From: Candidatus Izimoplasma sp. HR2
GTDB taxonomy: Bacteria; Bacillota_I; Bacilli_A; Izemoplasmatales; Izemoplasmataceae
DNA length: 64,000 bases
Reading direction: 5' to 3'
NCBI GenBank assembly: GCA_000753575.1
Contig: JRFF01000053.1
Span: 25,641-89,640, forward strand
Below, one piece after another: positions 48,105 through 59,349 of the stretch (the first letter of the stretch is position 1; every line of letters begins with the position of its first letter). A program made the translations under genes and the position numbers. The notes below the pieces were generated by a model, which worked only from the letters and a program-made list of their open reading frames with translations, was not told the DNA's origin and did not search any database.

Positions 48105-49211
48105 TTATTCTATAAAATTTAATTTATCATCTAATCATTTACCGTTTACATCAATTTCACGAATAAAGATACGTTCGTTATTGTCAATATATTTAGTTTG
48201 ATGAAATTTAAAAATCATTTTATTATTTTCAATTCCTATAATTTCTATTTTACCTTGAACATGTGACATAATTAATTTAAATCTTTTACCAATACCATTC
48301 AAATATTGTTTAGTTTCTTTTACTAATTCATAAGATTCAAGCAATGTTTTTTGGAAACCAGCTTTAGCTCCTTTTACGGGTCTGCACTGGAATACATAGT
48401 ATGGATTAATTCCGACTCTGGTTAATCCGTTTAATAGCTCCGCTAATACTTTAGGGTCATCATTTACACCTTTTAATATTACAGCTTGATTATTAATTGC
48501 AATACCTTTCTTTAAAAGCATATCAATCGCTCTTTTAGCTTCAACAGTCAGTTCTCTAGGATGATTAAATTGTGTAATAATAACAATTTTTTTCTTATCA
48601 TTATATTTAGCTAAAATATCTATAAGTTCTTGATCACCATAAATTCTTTCAGGGAAAACTACTAATGCTCTTGTTCCAAATCTTATGAAATCTAAATGCT
48701 CAATCTCAACTAAATTCTTCAAATAATTTTCTATTTGTTCATTACTCATACAGAATGAATCTCCACCTGTTAATAACACATTGTTAACTTCTTCATGTTC
48801 TTTTAAATATTTTATTGTTTCTTTCATTCTATTATTAATTTCATCAGAATTAGATCCAACCATTCTTTTTCTAAAACAATGTCTGCAATACATAAAGCAT
48901 GCGCTTGTAGTAAGCACTAAAGCTGTCGTACTATATTTATGTTGTAGTCCAGGCATTTTAGTATTTGATGATTCTCCTGATGTATCTGTGTCTCCCATAA
49001 GATCTGCTTCAAACGCGTTCGGGAAACATAGTTTTTTTATCGGATCATTTGGATCATTTTCGTCTATTAAATTATAATAATACTTTGGAATACTCATAGG
49101 ATATCTTTCACTAACAACTTTTAAAATATCTTTTTCTTCTTTATCTATGTCCCATGAAACATCTTCAATTGCTTTTAAATTATCTTTCCATTTTTTTTCT
49201 CATGATTTCAT
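48105..49211 (-). CDS. KamA-family radical SAM protein (368 aa)
   Basis: The track piece is extended at both ends through TGA codons; true start MKSWEKKWKDN (SD AAGGGAG), end at TAA 48105-48107. CFMYCRHCFRKR (Cys 105, 109, 112) is the lysine-2,3-aminomutase-family cluster motif; LTGGDSF, RFGTRALVVFPERI, NHPRELT, NQAVILKGVNDD and YVFQCRPVKGAKAGFQ are the other family blocks. The PLP-binding PGGGGK motif of true aminomutases is absent from the C-terminus, and the protein is shorter than KamA (~415 aa). It is therefore a KamA-like enzyme of unknown substrate. First gene after the convergent terminator. Confidence 0.88.
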
Positions 49212-49231
49212 TAATATTTGCTCCCTTTTGA

Positions 49232-49957
49232 TTAGTCATCTCAATTCAAATATTTTTTTTCATTTAATTTACTACATCCAAATTTTCCAATACAAATAGC
49301 TTCTGCTTCGTCATCTGTAACTTTAAGTCCAAATTCTTTTAATACATATAATTGAGCATTTCTTTTTAATTGTTGTCTATTAGTTCCTTTAATACCGCAG
49401 AACTTTCTTCATTCTGAACTATAAATAGATTCATACGAGATACTTAAAGCATGAGCAACTACTTTACATACTCCTAAAACCATTGACAACGTTTTAAATG
49501 TTCCTACATTTGATTCTAATTGTATGTCTTCAAAGTATACAATTTCTGGACTTTTCTCTTCAATAAAACTTTTCATTCATTTACTAATCATATAAAGTCT
49601 ATGGATAGTATCCTTGCTAGCTGAAAAGTCAACTACCCCATAACTAATTAATTTATTATTTTCTCAAACTGAATATCCTATAAGTCTTGAGGACTGGTCA
49701 AACGCTATCAATTTCTTTGAGTTTTTTGATTCTACGGGTACATAATCATCTATTTTTATTTTTTCTTTTCTACTATCTGAGGTATTAGATATTTTTTCAA
49801 TAGAAAGTTTACCGGTTTCATCGTATCTTTTTCTATATTTTTTTATGGTTGCAAGAGAAGCATTCATTTTTTCAGCTATCTCTTGGTCAAAAAGGAAATC
49901 TTCAAACAATTTTTGCATTTCTTGTAGATTTTTTACAGATGGATTAAATCTGCTCAT
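49232..49957 (-). CDS. RuvC-like Holliday junction resolvase with N-terminal HTH (241 aa)
   Basis: Track ORF 49664 is extended through four TGA codons to TAA. Residues ~1-60 are a helix-turn-helix-like region (QEMQKLFEDFLFDQEIAEKMNAS). The resolvase part has the acidic site LIAFDQSSRLIGYS (Asp), VYFEDIQLES (Glu) and TDDEAEAICIG (Asp pair), plus SSEWRKFCGIKG, in RuvC order. Start chosen at MSRFNP behind a TAGGTG site; the longer MAQLES start overlaps the upstream gene. It resolves recombination or packaging intermediates. Confidence 0.85.
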
Positions 49958-49964
49958 GTTACAC

Positions 49965-50405
49965 CTACTTTCCAGTTGAGCCAAAACCGCCTTGACCTCT
50001 TTCAGTCTTTTCTAATTCTTTATAATCAGATACTTCTAAGAATCTACTAATTTCATATTTAGCAAAAATCATTTGTGCAATTCTATCTCCAACTTGTACA
50101 GTGTAAGGTTCATTGCTTAAATTAATTAAAGGTACTTTTAATTCTCCTCTATAATCAGAGTCAAGAGTTCCTACACAATTGATCATAGTAATTCCAAATT
50201 TTGCGGCTAACCCACTCCTAGGTCGTATTTGCATTTCTATGCCAATAGGTAATTCAAAATACAATCCAGTTTTTATCATAACTCTTTCTCCTGGTTGTAA
50301 AGTAACAGTTTCTGTTGAATATATATCAGCACCAGCGCTGCCTTTAGTTTTATATTTAGGGATCACAGCAATAGCAGAATCCCTATAAATTTTTATTCCT
50401 ATCAT
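49965..50405 (-). CDS. dut: dUTP diphosphatase (dUTPase, 146 aa)
   Basis: All five trimeric-dUTPase motifs are visible in order: GSAGADIYST (I), PRSGLAAKFG (II), NCVGTLDSDYRGELKV (III), GDRIAQMIF (IV) and RGQGGFGSTGK (V). Length is typical. It hydrolyses dUTP to dUMP and PPi, keeping uracil out of phage DNA and supplying dTMP synthesis. Start ATG is directly after the upstream stop (TAGATG). Confidence 0.95.
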   Translation of the reverse strand: MIGIKIYRDSAIAVIPKYKTKGSAGADIYSTETVTLQPGERVMIKTGLYFELPIGIEMQIRPRSGLAAKFGITMINCVGTLDSDYRGELKVPLINLSNEPYTVQVGDRIAQMIFAKYEISRFLEVSDYKELEKTERGQGGFGSTGK

Positions 50406-50609
50406 CTACTCTTCCATAACTTTCTTTAGTTTTACTAAATAAAAGTCATCGTAAATTTCTCCGCCTTTAACTTTTGTCTTATGTTGGCTGCCATAATCTT
50501 TTAATTCATATCCACCTTCACGTTGATTTTCTTTTGCTTTTTTAATTAAATTTTCAGCTTCTGTTTCAGTTTCACATCTGTAAAGTTCTATTATTTCTTT
50601 TAAATACAT
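50406..50609 (-). CDS. Small hypothetical protein (67 aa)
   Basis: SD TTAGGAGGAAAAGGA; MYLKEIIELYRCETETEAE. The pattern (helix, acidic segment, GGYELKDYGSQHKTK..., DDFYLVKLKKV) resembles small phage-encoded proteins next to nucleotide-metabolism genes. Stop abuts the next start. No domain recognised. Confidence 0.7.
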   Translation of the reverse strand: MYLKEIIELYRCETETEAENLIKKAKENQREGGYELKDYGSQHKTKVKGGEIYDDFYLVKLKKVMEE

Positions 50610-50620
50610 TCCTTTTCCTC

Positions 50621-50863
50621 CTAAAATATTTGTATTGTAATTCTTGAATTACTATATAGAGTATTCATTGTTCTTGGATTTATCATTTTAACATTCGATA
50701 TATAGAGTACAATGTCTTCTGTTGAATCTTTTAATATATCGTTCATATATTTCATTACAGCTTCTATCGTATTTTCTACAAAAATTGTGAATCTTTTATC
50801 ATCATTAACAATTAATAATTCCGTATTTTTCGTAAATTTTAAATTATTATAATAAATACGCAT
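50621..50863 (-). CDS. Small hypothetical protein (80 aa)
   Basis: Start overlaps the stop of the upstream gene (TAATG). Mixed alpha/beta, SD unclear because of overlap coupling. Contains ELLIVNDDKRFTIFVENTIEAVMKYM. No similarity recognised; it travels with the small-gene cluster between dUTPase and the reductase. Confidence 0.65.
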   Translation of the reverse strand: MRIYYNNLKFTKNTELLIVNDDKRFTIFVENTIEAVMKYMNDILKDSTEDIVLYISNVKMINPRTMNTLYSNSRITIQIF

Positions 50864-51237
50864 TATATACCTTCCTTTATATCTACAATAAAATTATCTG
50901 CATGCATTAAGCTATAGCATGAATCTTCTACCCAAAAATCAATTTTACCTTGGAATTCTTCATCAAAATCTGTATCTATTAATCTTATTTTACCTATATA
51001 TTTTTCAATAAATTTAAATACATCACTAATCTTTTCTAAGTTTTTAAAAATTGTAAGATACATACTTTGGCTATCTTTATCATAAGGTCTTAATAGAATA
51101 TATTCAGTGCTTTTATCAATTTTAAGAAATCCTTTATCAATTTCTCTAAAATGTTTTAATTTATTTTCAATTGAAATTTCTTTAGGCAAATTAGCTATAA
51201 TTATTTCATTAAGAGTCATTTCATCTGTTTTAGGCAT
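50863..51237 (-). CDS. Hypothetical protein (124 aa)
   Basis: Start MPKTDEMTLNEII with SD AAGGAGGGA. Mixed alpha/beta; ends in KIDFWVEDSCYSLMHADNFI. Downstream gene overlaps its stop (TAATG). Not recognised. Confidence 0.65.
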   Translation of the reverse strand: MPKTDEMTLNEIIIANLPKEISIENKLKHFREIDKGFLKIDKSTEYILLRPYDKDSQSMYLTIFKNLEKISDVFKFIEKYIGKIRLIDTDFDEEFQGKIDFWVEDSCYSLMHADNFIVDIKEGI

Positions 51238-51249
51238 TATGTCCCTCCT

Positions 51250-51849
51250 TTACTTCAATAATTCTAAAGTTATTTTTTCCTTTTTTGTTTCTCTTTCTGT
51301 CTTCTTCTCAGCTTTTTCTTTAGCTTCTTTCTCTCTCCGTCTTTTATTTCTTATTTCTTTGCTTATCTTTTTTATTCTTTCTACTGCTAAAAAATGAGTT
51401 CTAAATATTTTTCCATTTTTTTGAATTAAACCTATTAAGAATTGATCAAATGCAACTGGTGTATAGATTAATCCATAAAGTTCATTGTCATAGATTCTTT
51501 CATCTTCTGCATAAGCTATTATTTCAATTTTATCATCATCTTCTCTGGTAATATTAATTCGATCTATTGATGCAACTATTATTGCAGTTGTAGTATCTGC
51601 ATTAACTATATCAATAAATACATAGTCAGAAGTAGCAATAGTATTCATTAGTCTATCATGCATATCTTCACAATCTGATAATTCATTTGTGTAATAAAAA
51701 CTATCTATTTTATGTAGACTAATAAAATCTATTTCTCTAATTTTGTTATCAGCGTGCAATTTCTTCAATTCCATTCACTCTTGTTGTCTTATTGTTTTAT
51801 TTGCTCTTCCATGAAATGGTCCAGCAATTAAACAAATTTTATCTCTCAT
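51250..51849 (-). CDS. Nucleoside deoxyribosyltransferase-like protein (199 aa)
   Basis: The track ORF misses the first 25 residues beyond a TGA; true start MRDKICLIAGPFHGRANK (SD AAGGAGAAAA). The beta-strand-plus-glycine opening ICLIAGPFHG, the helix, and DYVFIDIVNADTTTAIIVAS later (strand, Asp, then a small-residue helix) match the nucleoside 2-deoxyribosyltransferase/SLOG-like Rossmann fold. The C-terminal ~60 residues are a basic coiled coil (KEIRNKRRREKEAKEK). It could swap bases or bind a nucleotide signal. The fold call is moderate. Confidence 0.6.
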
Positions 51850-51864
51850 ATAATTTTCTCCTTT

Positions 51865-52425
51865 TTAATTCCGTAAATAATTTATAGAACAAATAAATCC
51901 TAAATTGTCTAAATCTAATATTTTATTTTTAGATGGAGACCAATTATCAGATATTATAAAAGATTTTGTTATTTCTCCATCTTTTTCAATTACTCTAATT
52001 CCTTTAATAACTATAGTATGTCATGTGTATTTTTTATCTTTAGTATTTAAAATACTTAAAATTACAGGTTTGTTATTCATAATAGATTTTTCTATTATAT
52101 TAAAAAAATTTTTTGTTTTAAATAATTTAGTTTTCATTTTATATTTATTAATTTTGAATTTTATTTTTAACATATATTGGACAAGACAAGAAATTGCTAA
52201 AGGATTACTGCCTAATTTAGGATGATATATAAATTGTCTTTTCGCTTGATATGCAACTAAATCATAAATAGAACCAAAAGAAAAATCATAATAGTCTAAT
52301 AAATAATAATCTATAAAATTAGTAATTGATACTAAAGTGCAATCGTTTTTATCTCCATATTCTTTTTGTAATGGATTTTTTACTTTATCTATTATTTGTT
52401 CTTTCAAAATTTTAGAATTATCCAT
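51865..52425 (-). CDS. C39/papain-like cysteine peptidase (186 aa)
   Basis: Start MDNSKILKEQ with its own promoter; the track ORF stops at TGA, but the frame continues (KYTWHTIVIKG) for 51 codons to TAA. NDCTLVSITNFIDYYL (nucleophile Cys), WHTIVIKG (His) and FIISDNWSPS (Asn/Asp) give the Cys-His-Asn order of peptidase C39-like domains. No membrane or transport domain is fused. It is preceded by a consensus promoter and is the first gene of a short minus-strand unit. A role in processing a phage or host protein is plausible; the target is unknown. Confidence 0.7.
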
Positions 52426-52449
52426 TTATTATCACTCCTTTATTAATTA

Positions 52450-52478
52450 ATTATAGCATTTTTTTTATATAAAGTCAA
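52450..52478 (-). promoter_or_regulatory. Promoter of the peptidase-to-KamA unit
   Basis: Minus strand: TTGACT (52473-52478), 17-bp spacer, TATAAT (52450-52455) with extended TG (ATGCTATAAT). It immediately follows the reductase terminator. Confidence 0.85.
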
Positions 52479-52494
52479 TTAATTTAGTTAAAGA

Positions 52495-52517
52495 AAGAGA
52501 GAAATTATTTCTCTCTT
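52495..52517 (-). terminator. Terminator after the ribonucleotide reductase gene
   Basis: AAGAGAGAAAT / ATTTCTCTCTT (perfect 11 bp, one-base loop) overlaps the reductase stop codon and is followed by TCTTT on the minus strand. Confidence 0.8.
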
Positions 52518-54840
52518 ATTTTATTGGACATGCACCAGTTGAGCATTCACTTTCGTTAAGTTCAAAATCTTCGCCTGATTCATACTTAGAAATTAAACTC
52601 GGTTTAAAATCTAGCATCTCTGCTTTTCTTTCTAAATATTCTTTCTCATCTATTTCTTCATAAGGAAGTAACTCATAAGCGTTGTCATCTAATGATAAGA
52701 ATGAAATTGCAACAATATCATCCCAGTTATCCCAAACCCATTGTTCTACTTCTTCTCATTCATGCGTTCTAACATGAACTGTAATAGAAACGTTGTGTTC
52801 AACATAATTTTCCATAAACATCTTATAATTCTCTAATTGTTCAATAGCAGTTACATCATATTTTGTTTTTCCTTTTGGTGATTTAACTGGGAATTCAACA
52901 ACATAAGTTTTTACATTAGGTTCTGTTTGTCCTACTTCAGGAACCATTCGCCAATTTAACTCTCTTACTACATGTATCATCGGATCATTAGCATTAATTC
53001 TTACTCTTCTAATATAATAAGGAGAATGTGAATAATGCACTCCGCTAGATACAGTTGGGAGTTGTGACAGCGTACCTTCTGGCTTTACTGTAGTTGTCAA
53101 TACTGGGGCATTCTTGCCCATTATAAGCGCGATATCTTTTGCAGTTTTATTAACTATTTTTTTCATTTCTTTTAATAATTTTGCTTGTTCTTCCATTGAT
53201 AGATTAGTTAAATTAATCATATCTTGGTATCCAGTCATAGAAACTCCAATTAAAGCATCTCTTTTATGAATAGCATTCCATTTAGGAAGTTCCATTTCAA
53301 CGTTAGTCATTCTATAAGAAGCTCTTGTTAAAAGTTTTAAAACATGAGCCATTTTATTTCTATTAAGTATTCCGTCTTTTATGAAAGCACTTATAACCAA
53401 AGTAACTAAATTACACATGCCTTTATTATCAAGTAAGATTTCCATACATGGATTGCCTCCTTGAAAATTCTTTCTACGTTTCCTAGCTGCTTGAGAATTC
53501 ATAAACCCTGGCTCACCAGTATATCTCATTTGCTCAATTTGCCAATGTAATTGTTCCCTACTAGGCTTTTCTTCATAAAAAATACTATTGTTACTCATTT
53601 GTCTATGAATTAATTCTTTATTAACTTTTCATTTTCCTTCTTCTAATGTATATATTTCATTCTTTGCAGTTAACATGGCTTCATCATCATAGCCAAATAA
53701 TATAACTTCACTAGTTCTTCTTACTCCACCTGAAACTACATTTTCACCTATAATATTAGCAATATCCATAAGATCTACAGTTTCTAATCTTCTATAAGTT
53801 TCAATATTGTTTTTCAATACTTTATCTATTTTTTCATACATATTTACCAATGCAGTATGACCGCTTGCATATCCACCGAATGTTTTTAACATTTCTCCTT
53901 TTGGTCGAACGTTATCATAATTAAATATAATTGTAGATATATCCGCGAAATGATTAGCTGTAAGAAGCTCAAAAAAGTATCTTAAGCTAGTTGCCCATCC
54001 CATTTTACTATCTCCTATTATAATTTTTACGATAGTATTATCAGGACTAAATTCTAAAGTAGTATGTTCAGTACGTTTATTTTTTGGAATTGAATTATAG
54101 TGCTTATTTATAATTTCTGTATTTGTCCTAATTAAAGGTAATATTTCTTTTTCTTTTTTCGTAATTTTCAGTCCAACACCAGAACCAATCATTAATAAGT
54201 AAAATAGTTCATAAAATACTTCATAATCATTAATAGTATCAAAAGCACAGTTAAAATTTGACTGTGGGCTTATATCTGCTACCTTTGTGCCTCCAACTCA
54301 TAATGATCTACCTGATAAAAATCCTTTAAGATTATATATAGCATCGAATAATTCTTCTGCTTCTCTCTTAGAAGAATTCCCTAAAGAACAATTATAATCG
54401 ACTGCTCTTGCAACAGTTTCCCATCATCTTTCTCTTCTTTTTTCTTCTATTATATAACGAGAATAAGTTCTATAGTATACGAATGCGCCTAATTGATTTT
54501 TAAATGGATCTGGTAAATGTTTATATTTACTAAGGAAAGCATCACTTAAAAATTGGTATTCTTTTTTTACTCTAATTTTATGCTTGTTCCTATGCTCTAT
54601 ATAATCAGTTGCTATTCTAAAAAATCCTTGTTCCATTAAAGAAAATTGTACAAACTCTTGAATTTCTTCGACATGAACTTCAGGTTTTTTTATTTTATCT
54701 ATAATTGCTGCTGAAATCAATTTAATTTCACTTAATTTTAATATTGTGTTTGATTCTAAAGCAGCGAGTTTTATATTACGTTCTATTACCATAATATTAA
54801 AAGGAACTTTTTTACCATTTCTTTTTATAACTGTAAACAT
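52516..54840 (-). CDS. Class II (adenosylcobalamin-type) ribonucleoside-triphosphate reductase (774 aa)
   Basis: Four track pieces are one gene joined through TGA codons (RERWWET, RSLWVGG, GKWKVN, THEWEEV). Residues 1-~95 are an ATP-cone (VIKRNGKKVPFN...). RSLWVGGT is the monomeric RTPR signature; SNFNCAF holds the first active-site Cys, NPCMEILLDNKGMCNLV the thiyl and second Cys region, and the C-terminus ends CSTGACPIK, the redox pair. No activase is present, as expected if B12 provides the radical. It makes dNTPs for replication. Length close to the family's ~740 aa. Confidence 0.92.
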
Positions 54841-54852
54841 ATATCCCTCTCC

Positions 54853-55305
54853 TTACAATTTTTTAAAGAGAATTATTTCTCAATCATCATATAATTGAAG
54901 TTCTTTAAAAATTTCCATATTTTCAATTTCATATAATTCTTCATCTTCTTGCATAGTTTCTTCTGATACTATTTGAAAAGCTAATTCAAATTGTTCATCA
55001 TCTAAAATCATATTTATTAAATTTAAATAAGAAATTTCTTTCCAACCGCATATCTTTGCAGTAAATATTTTCTCTGAAATATTCTTATAAGTTAAATATG
55101 TATAAAGATATTCACTCTCTGGGAATCTTTCTCCTTCTTCTTCAATAATTCTAATATTACTTACATTATTATCGTCAATATTATATTCTACTATAACTGG
55201 TTTTTCTCCAAACTTTAAATCTAATACTATAGATTTTGTTTCTAATTTATTCAAATATTCTACTAATTCTCCTAAAGCAAATTCTTTTTCTTTGTAAAGT
55301 AACAT
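54853..55305 (-). CDS. Hypothetical protein (150 aa)
   Basis: SD AAGGAGGAATA; the track ORF ends at TGA 54880, but the real end is eleven codons later (DDWEIILFKKL). Acidic, mixed alpha/beta; contains EEEGERFPESEYLYTYLTYKN and an acidic stretch (SEETMQEDEELYEIE). It lies just upstream of the reductase gene and behind the promoter at 55353. Not recognised. Confidence 0.7.
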
Positions 55306-55352
55306 CTTGTATTCCTCCTTTTCTTATGTACTATATTTTGTACCTTTATATA

Positions 55353-55375
55353 AGTATAACATATTTTGTAAAAAA
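55353..55375 (-). promoter_or_regulatory. Extended -10 promoter
   Basis: Minus strand TATACT at 55353-55358 with extended TG (AATATGTTATACT), preceded by the same T-run/ACAAAATATG context as other promoters here; the -35 is weak (TTCTGT). It serves the reductase unit. Confidence 0.65.
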
Positions 55376-55393
55376 ACAGAAGTTGAGGAGATA

Positions 55394-58300
55394 TTATTCC
55401 CCACCTTCTCCTGTTCTTTCCCAAATAAGAGAGATAGTTCCATCTTCTCCTATATCAGTTATTTTATATATAGTATGTCTGCCAGTATTCCTATAAGTTT
55501 TAGCAACAAATTGACCGTCTCTTCTAAAACCTGTTATTAACAATTTATTTCCTCTTTTAAACCAAGAACGTTCAACTATAGTTTTCTTATCATCGTTTCC
55601 TAATACTTCTGAAATTTGTCTATCAAAAGCAGAGAATTGATCTCTATAAAGTTTAACTACTGCTACTCCATTTGTTGTTAATAATGTGACAGTATGTCGT
55701 ATTTTATCTTTATCTAATACAGTTCCTGCAATAGTATTTAATTTATAAATAGGTCTGTCAATACCTTTATATCTATACCATCTTTCAATGATAGGTTCTT
55801 TAGGTAAATCATTAAATTCTGAAATCCCATAACTTGTGTAATCAACATTTGCTAATTCATGTTCATGATGATAATAACAAATAGATTCCATTTCCCAATA
55901 AGAAATAGTTCCTTTCGCATACTTATTCCAAAACTCTGCGAATAATGAATTATTGTATTCATTTAATATTTCTTTCATATTCGTTTTAATATAACTCTTA
56001 ATTGGTAAAACTATAGGTTGATATATTTTATCTCATAATTTTTTAGAAATATATAAATTTCCTTCTATAGTTTCAACAAATGCTTCAGGAAAATCAAAGA
56101 TAGTATAATATCCTTCTTTAATTGCTTCGTCAAATAAATAATAATCATTATCATTAATAATAAATTTGTTTCCTCTTCTTCTCAAGTATTTATTAAATTT
56201 AGAAACTCTCATTTCTATCTTATATTTTTCTGGTATAAACCCACCATTTATTAAAGCATTAAGATTTTGCATCGTTAATTTCTTTTTAGGCGCACATGCT
56301 TTCCATAAATAATCTTTCATTATTTCTTCTCTTGGTTTGTTTTCTAAAGTATCAAAAGAACCACCTTTAATAAGAGAAATCATTTGAGTTATATTTACTT
56401 TTACTTTCATACAAAAATCTTCTATTGATTCATAAGGTCTGTTTTCAATAATTTCTGCAACTAAATCTTGACCAATTTTATTCATACTTTTTAATCCAAA
56501 TAGTATTAAATTGTTATCTGCGTCAGGCTTAAAATCAAAGTTGGCACGGTTAATATCAGGATAAACTAATATAACTCCATTTTCTTTCATTTTTCCTATA
56601 GCGGATGCGATAGAACCGTAATCAGTAGTTTTTGCTTTTTTAGCTTCACTATCTTCTAATGAACCAGCATTTACAGATAAGCAAGCAGTATTCCAATAAA
56701 CGATAGGATAATTATAAGCAAGGTTCAATTGTTGAACAGCTATAACAGTATAAGGTAAAGTATGGCACTCTGAGAAACTGTATCCAGCTTGTGGCAAAAT
56801 ACATTCTTTCCAAATATAGCGTAACATATTTAAAGAAGTTCCTAGTTTTAATCCTTTTTCTTTAAATAATTCTTTTACTTCATCCATTATTTTCTTTTTC
56901 TTTTTAGCTACAGCTTTTCTTAATTTATTTGCTTCTTTTACGTTAAAACCACTTATTCTTTTATCCATTGCTAATTTCATAATTGATTCTTGTGTAGTAG
57001 CAATCCCGTAAGTAGCTTCTAAATGTTCTTTTAATATTAGCCTTTCTTCTAAGGTTAATCCATAATCTATCATTAAGTTATCCCAAAGTTTTATATTGTC
57101 TTTAAATTCTATATACTTATCGATAGGTTGTTTTTGACCTCTTTCTGCCATTAATCTCATTAAGTCATTACCAGAAGCAGCTTGCTTAAGAGAAATAGGT
57201 TTAATTTTTTGGGCTGTTTGTATCCCAATAGAAGTTGAATATTGGAATAAATCTAATACTTTATTTTTATGCATTAACTTCCATATTTCTAAATTATCAA
57301 ATTCTAATTTATCAGGATATAAATAATAATCATAAGTTTCTCTTAAAGAATCTTTCCATTCAATTCTACCATCTTCAGATAGTAAATCTAACGTAACTCG
57401 GATTTTATCCATAGCTTTCACTGTGAGAAAATCATACTTAAGACCTCCAAGGTAGTCTGAATTTTCCATATTAAATTGTGTGATAGGTTGTCCACTTGGA
57501 GCACGCATCATTACATTTCAATCTGTAAAATCAGAAGAGAAAATGTAAACTCCAGAAGCGTGTATGCTACGCTTATTAACTAGCCCTTCAATTCCAAATG
57601 CTACTTCTTTTAATCTATCATATTTATTTATTTCATGTATAAATTTTTTACTAGGTCGTCTTTCTTTTTCTTCATTCCCATAATAACAATCATCTAAAGT
57701 CCAATTAAATCCTCTTTCAATAGGAATTAAACTAGCAATAAATTCTGCTGTATCATTGTCAATTCCTAGCCCTCTGCAGGCAGTTTGCAAGGCTGACTTA
57801 GATTTTTCAGTTCCAAAAGTAGCAATGTTAAGAACTCTTTTGTAGCCAAGTTCTTCTTTTAATTTTCGTAAAATTAAAGCACGTTTGCTAGCTTCAGTAT
57901 CGAAGTCAACATCTGGGAGCTCTGGTCTTTCTGCTGAGATATGTCTTCAATGAGGAAGCTCATACTTTATTGAATCTATTTGAGTAATATCCATTAAGTA
58001 AGCAGTTAAGAATCCATTTACAGAACCTCGACCTGGACCAATCAAACTATTACCGCCATCATCTGCTCAAATTAAATCCATAATATATTCCATTGTATTA
58101 TAATATTGACTTATATTTTCATCCATATTAATACCAATACCAATGATTTCACTAATTTCTAAATCTATTCTAGCAAGATATTGGTCAGACCATAGTCCTT
58201 TATTATATAATCCATAAAGACTTCTTAATGCAAAATATAATTCTTGATCATTGTCAGAATTTATATACTTTTCAATATTATCATATTTCATATAAGCATC

Positions 58301-59338
58301 ATGAACTAAATCTCTAAATTCTCTATTTGTCATTATCATTTTTTCTATTTTGTCTAATTTTAATTTTTCACGCACATTTACACTAGGCACAACTTGCTTA
58401 TGATATAAATCATAATTTTCGCACATATCAGGAATTGCTATCGTATTTTCAATAATTTCTTTTATTTGCTCTTCTTTTAAAGAAATACTTAAATAATCAA
58501 CCATTTCATTCATTTCCATCATATAAGTAGTTGAATAAAAATCATCAACTTCTCTATCTCCTTGTTTAGAATTAAGATAAGCTTTATGAACAGTCCTATC
58601 TTCTTTTGTAAGATAATGACTATCAGTAGTAACTATAGTTTTAACTTTATAAACAGTAGCTATTTCATAAGCTAATTTATTAAAAATATTTTGTTCATCT
58701 TGTGCAGATGGTTGAATTTCTACAAAGAAATTTTCAATACCGAATGTATTAATTCCCCAATTCATAAAATTATCTATCCAAATTTTACTTGATTCCGCAC
58801 CTTCACTTCTATAATAGTTTAAAACAGCTTGAGGAAATTCTCCACCAAGACACGCTGTAGCTCCAATAATGTCGCCTCTATATTTTTCCATAATTTCTTC
58901 TAAAAATTTCTTATCAGTAGGAACTCTTTCCATTGGACCTCTTGTATGAAATGAATTTTCCCATGCTTGACTAGAAAGGATTCTTAATGCTTCATGCCCT
59001 CTCTTATTTTTAGCCAAGAGAATGAAATGATAAAACGATGCCTTTCCACCATCTTCATAAATTTGTTTAATTTCTTCGGCACTATCTATTAAATATATTT
59101 CATTTCCAAGAATTAATTTAAAATCATTATCTAATTCTTTACTCTTTAAATGTTTTATTGCATCTACATGCGCGGATAAAACTTCGTGGTCAGTAATAGC
59201 GATACCATTACTACCTAATTCAATTGCTCTATCTATTAATTTTTCAACTTTATTAATGCTATCTAAAAGTCTTATATTAGAATATTCAGTATGATTATGC
59301 AAATAAGGAATTTGATTATATATTTGTTTATTTATCAT
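55394..59338 (-). CDS. dnaE: DNA polymerase III alpha subunit, DnaE type (1314 aa)
   Basis: Four track ORFs and their gaps are one frame through several TGA codons. Residues ~10-290 are a PHP domain (YLHNHTEYSN, ITDHEVLSAH). The palm has GPGRGSVNGFLTAYL and the catalytic PDVDFDTE; fingers and tandem HhH/C-terminal regions follow (NADNN-type, SIASAIGKMKENGVILV, GGSFDTLENK). The OB fold is at the end (TIAGTVLDKDKIRHTVTLLT). There is no inserted proofreading exonuclease, so it is not PolC. It is a phage replicative polymerase, here with primase, helicase and RNase H next to it. Confidence 0.95.
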
Positions 59339-59349
59339 TTTACCTCCTA

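Noticed and set aside
55394-55978. Separate 194-aa gene downstream of the polymerase
   Set aside because: In frame with the polymerase through a TGA; it is the C-terminal OB region of DnaE, with no SD of its own.
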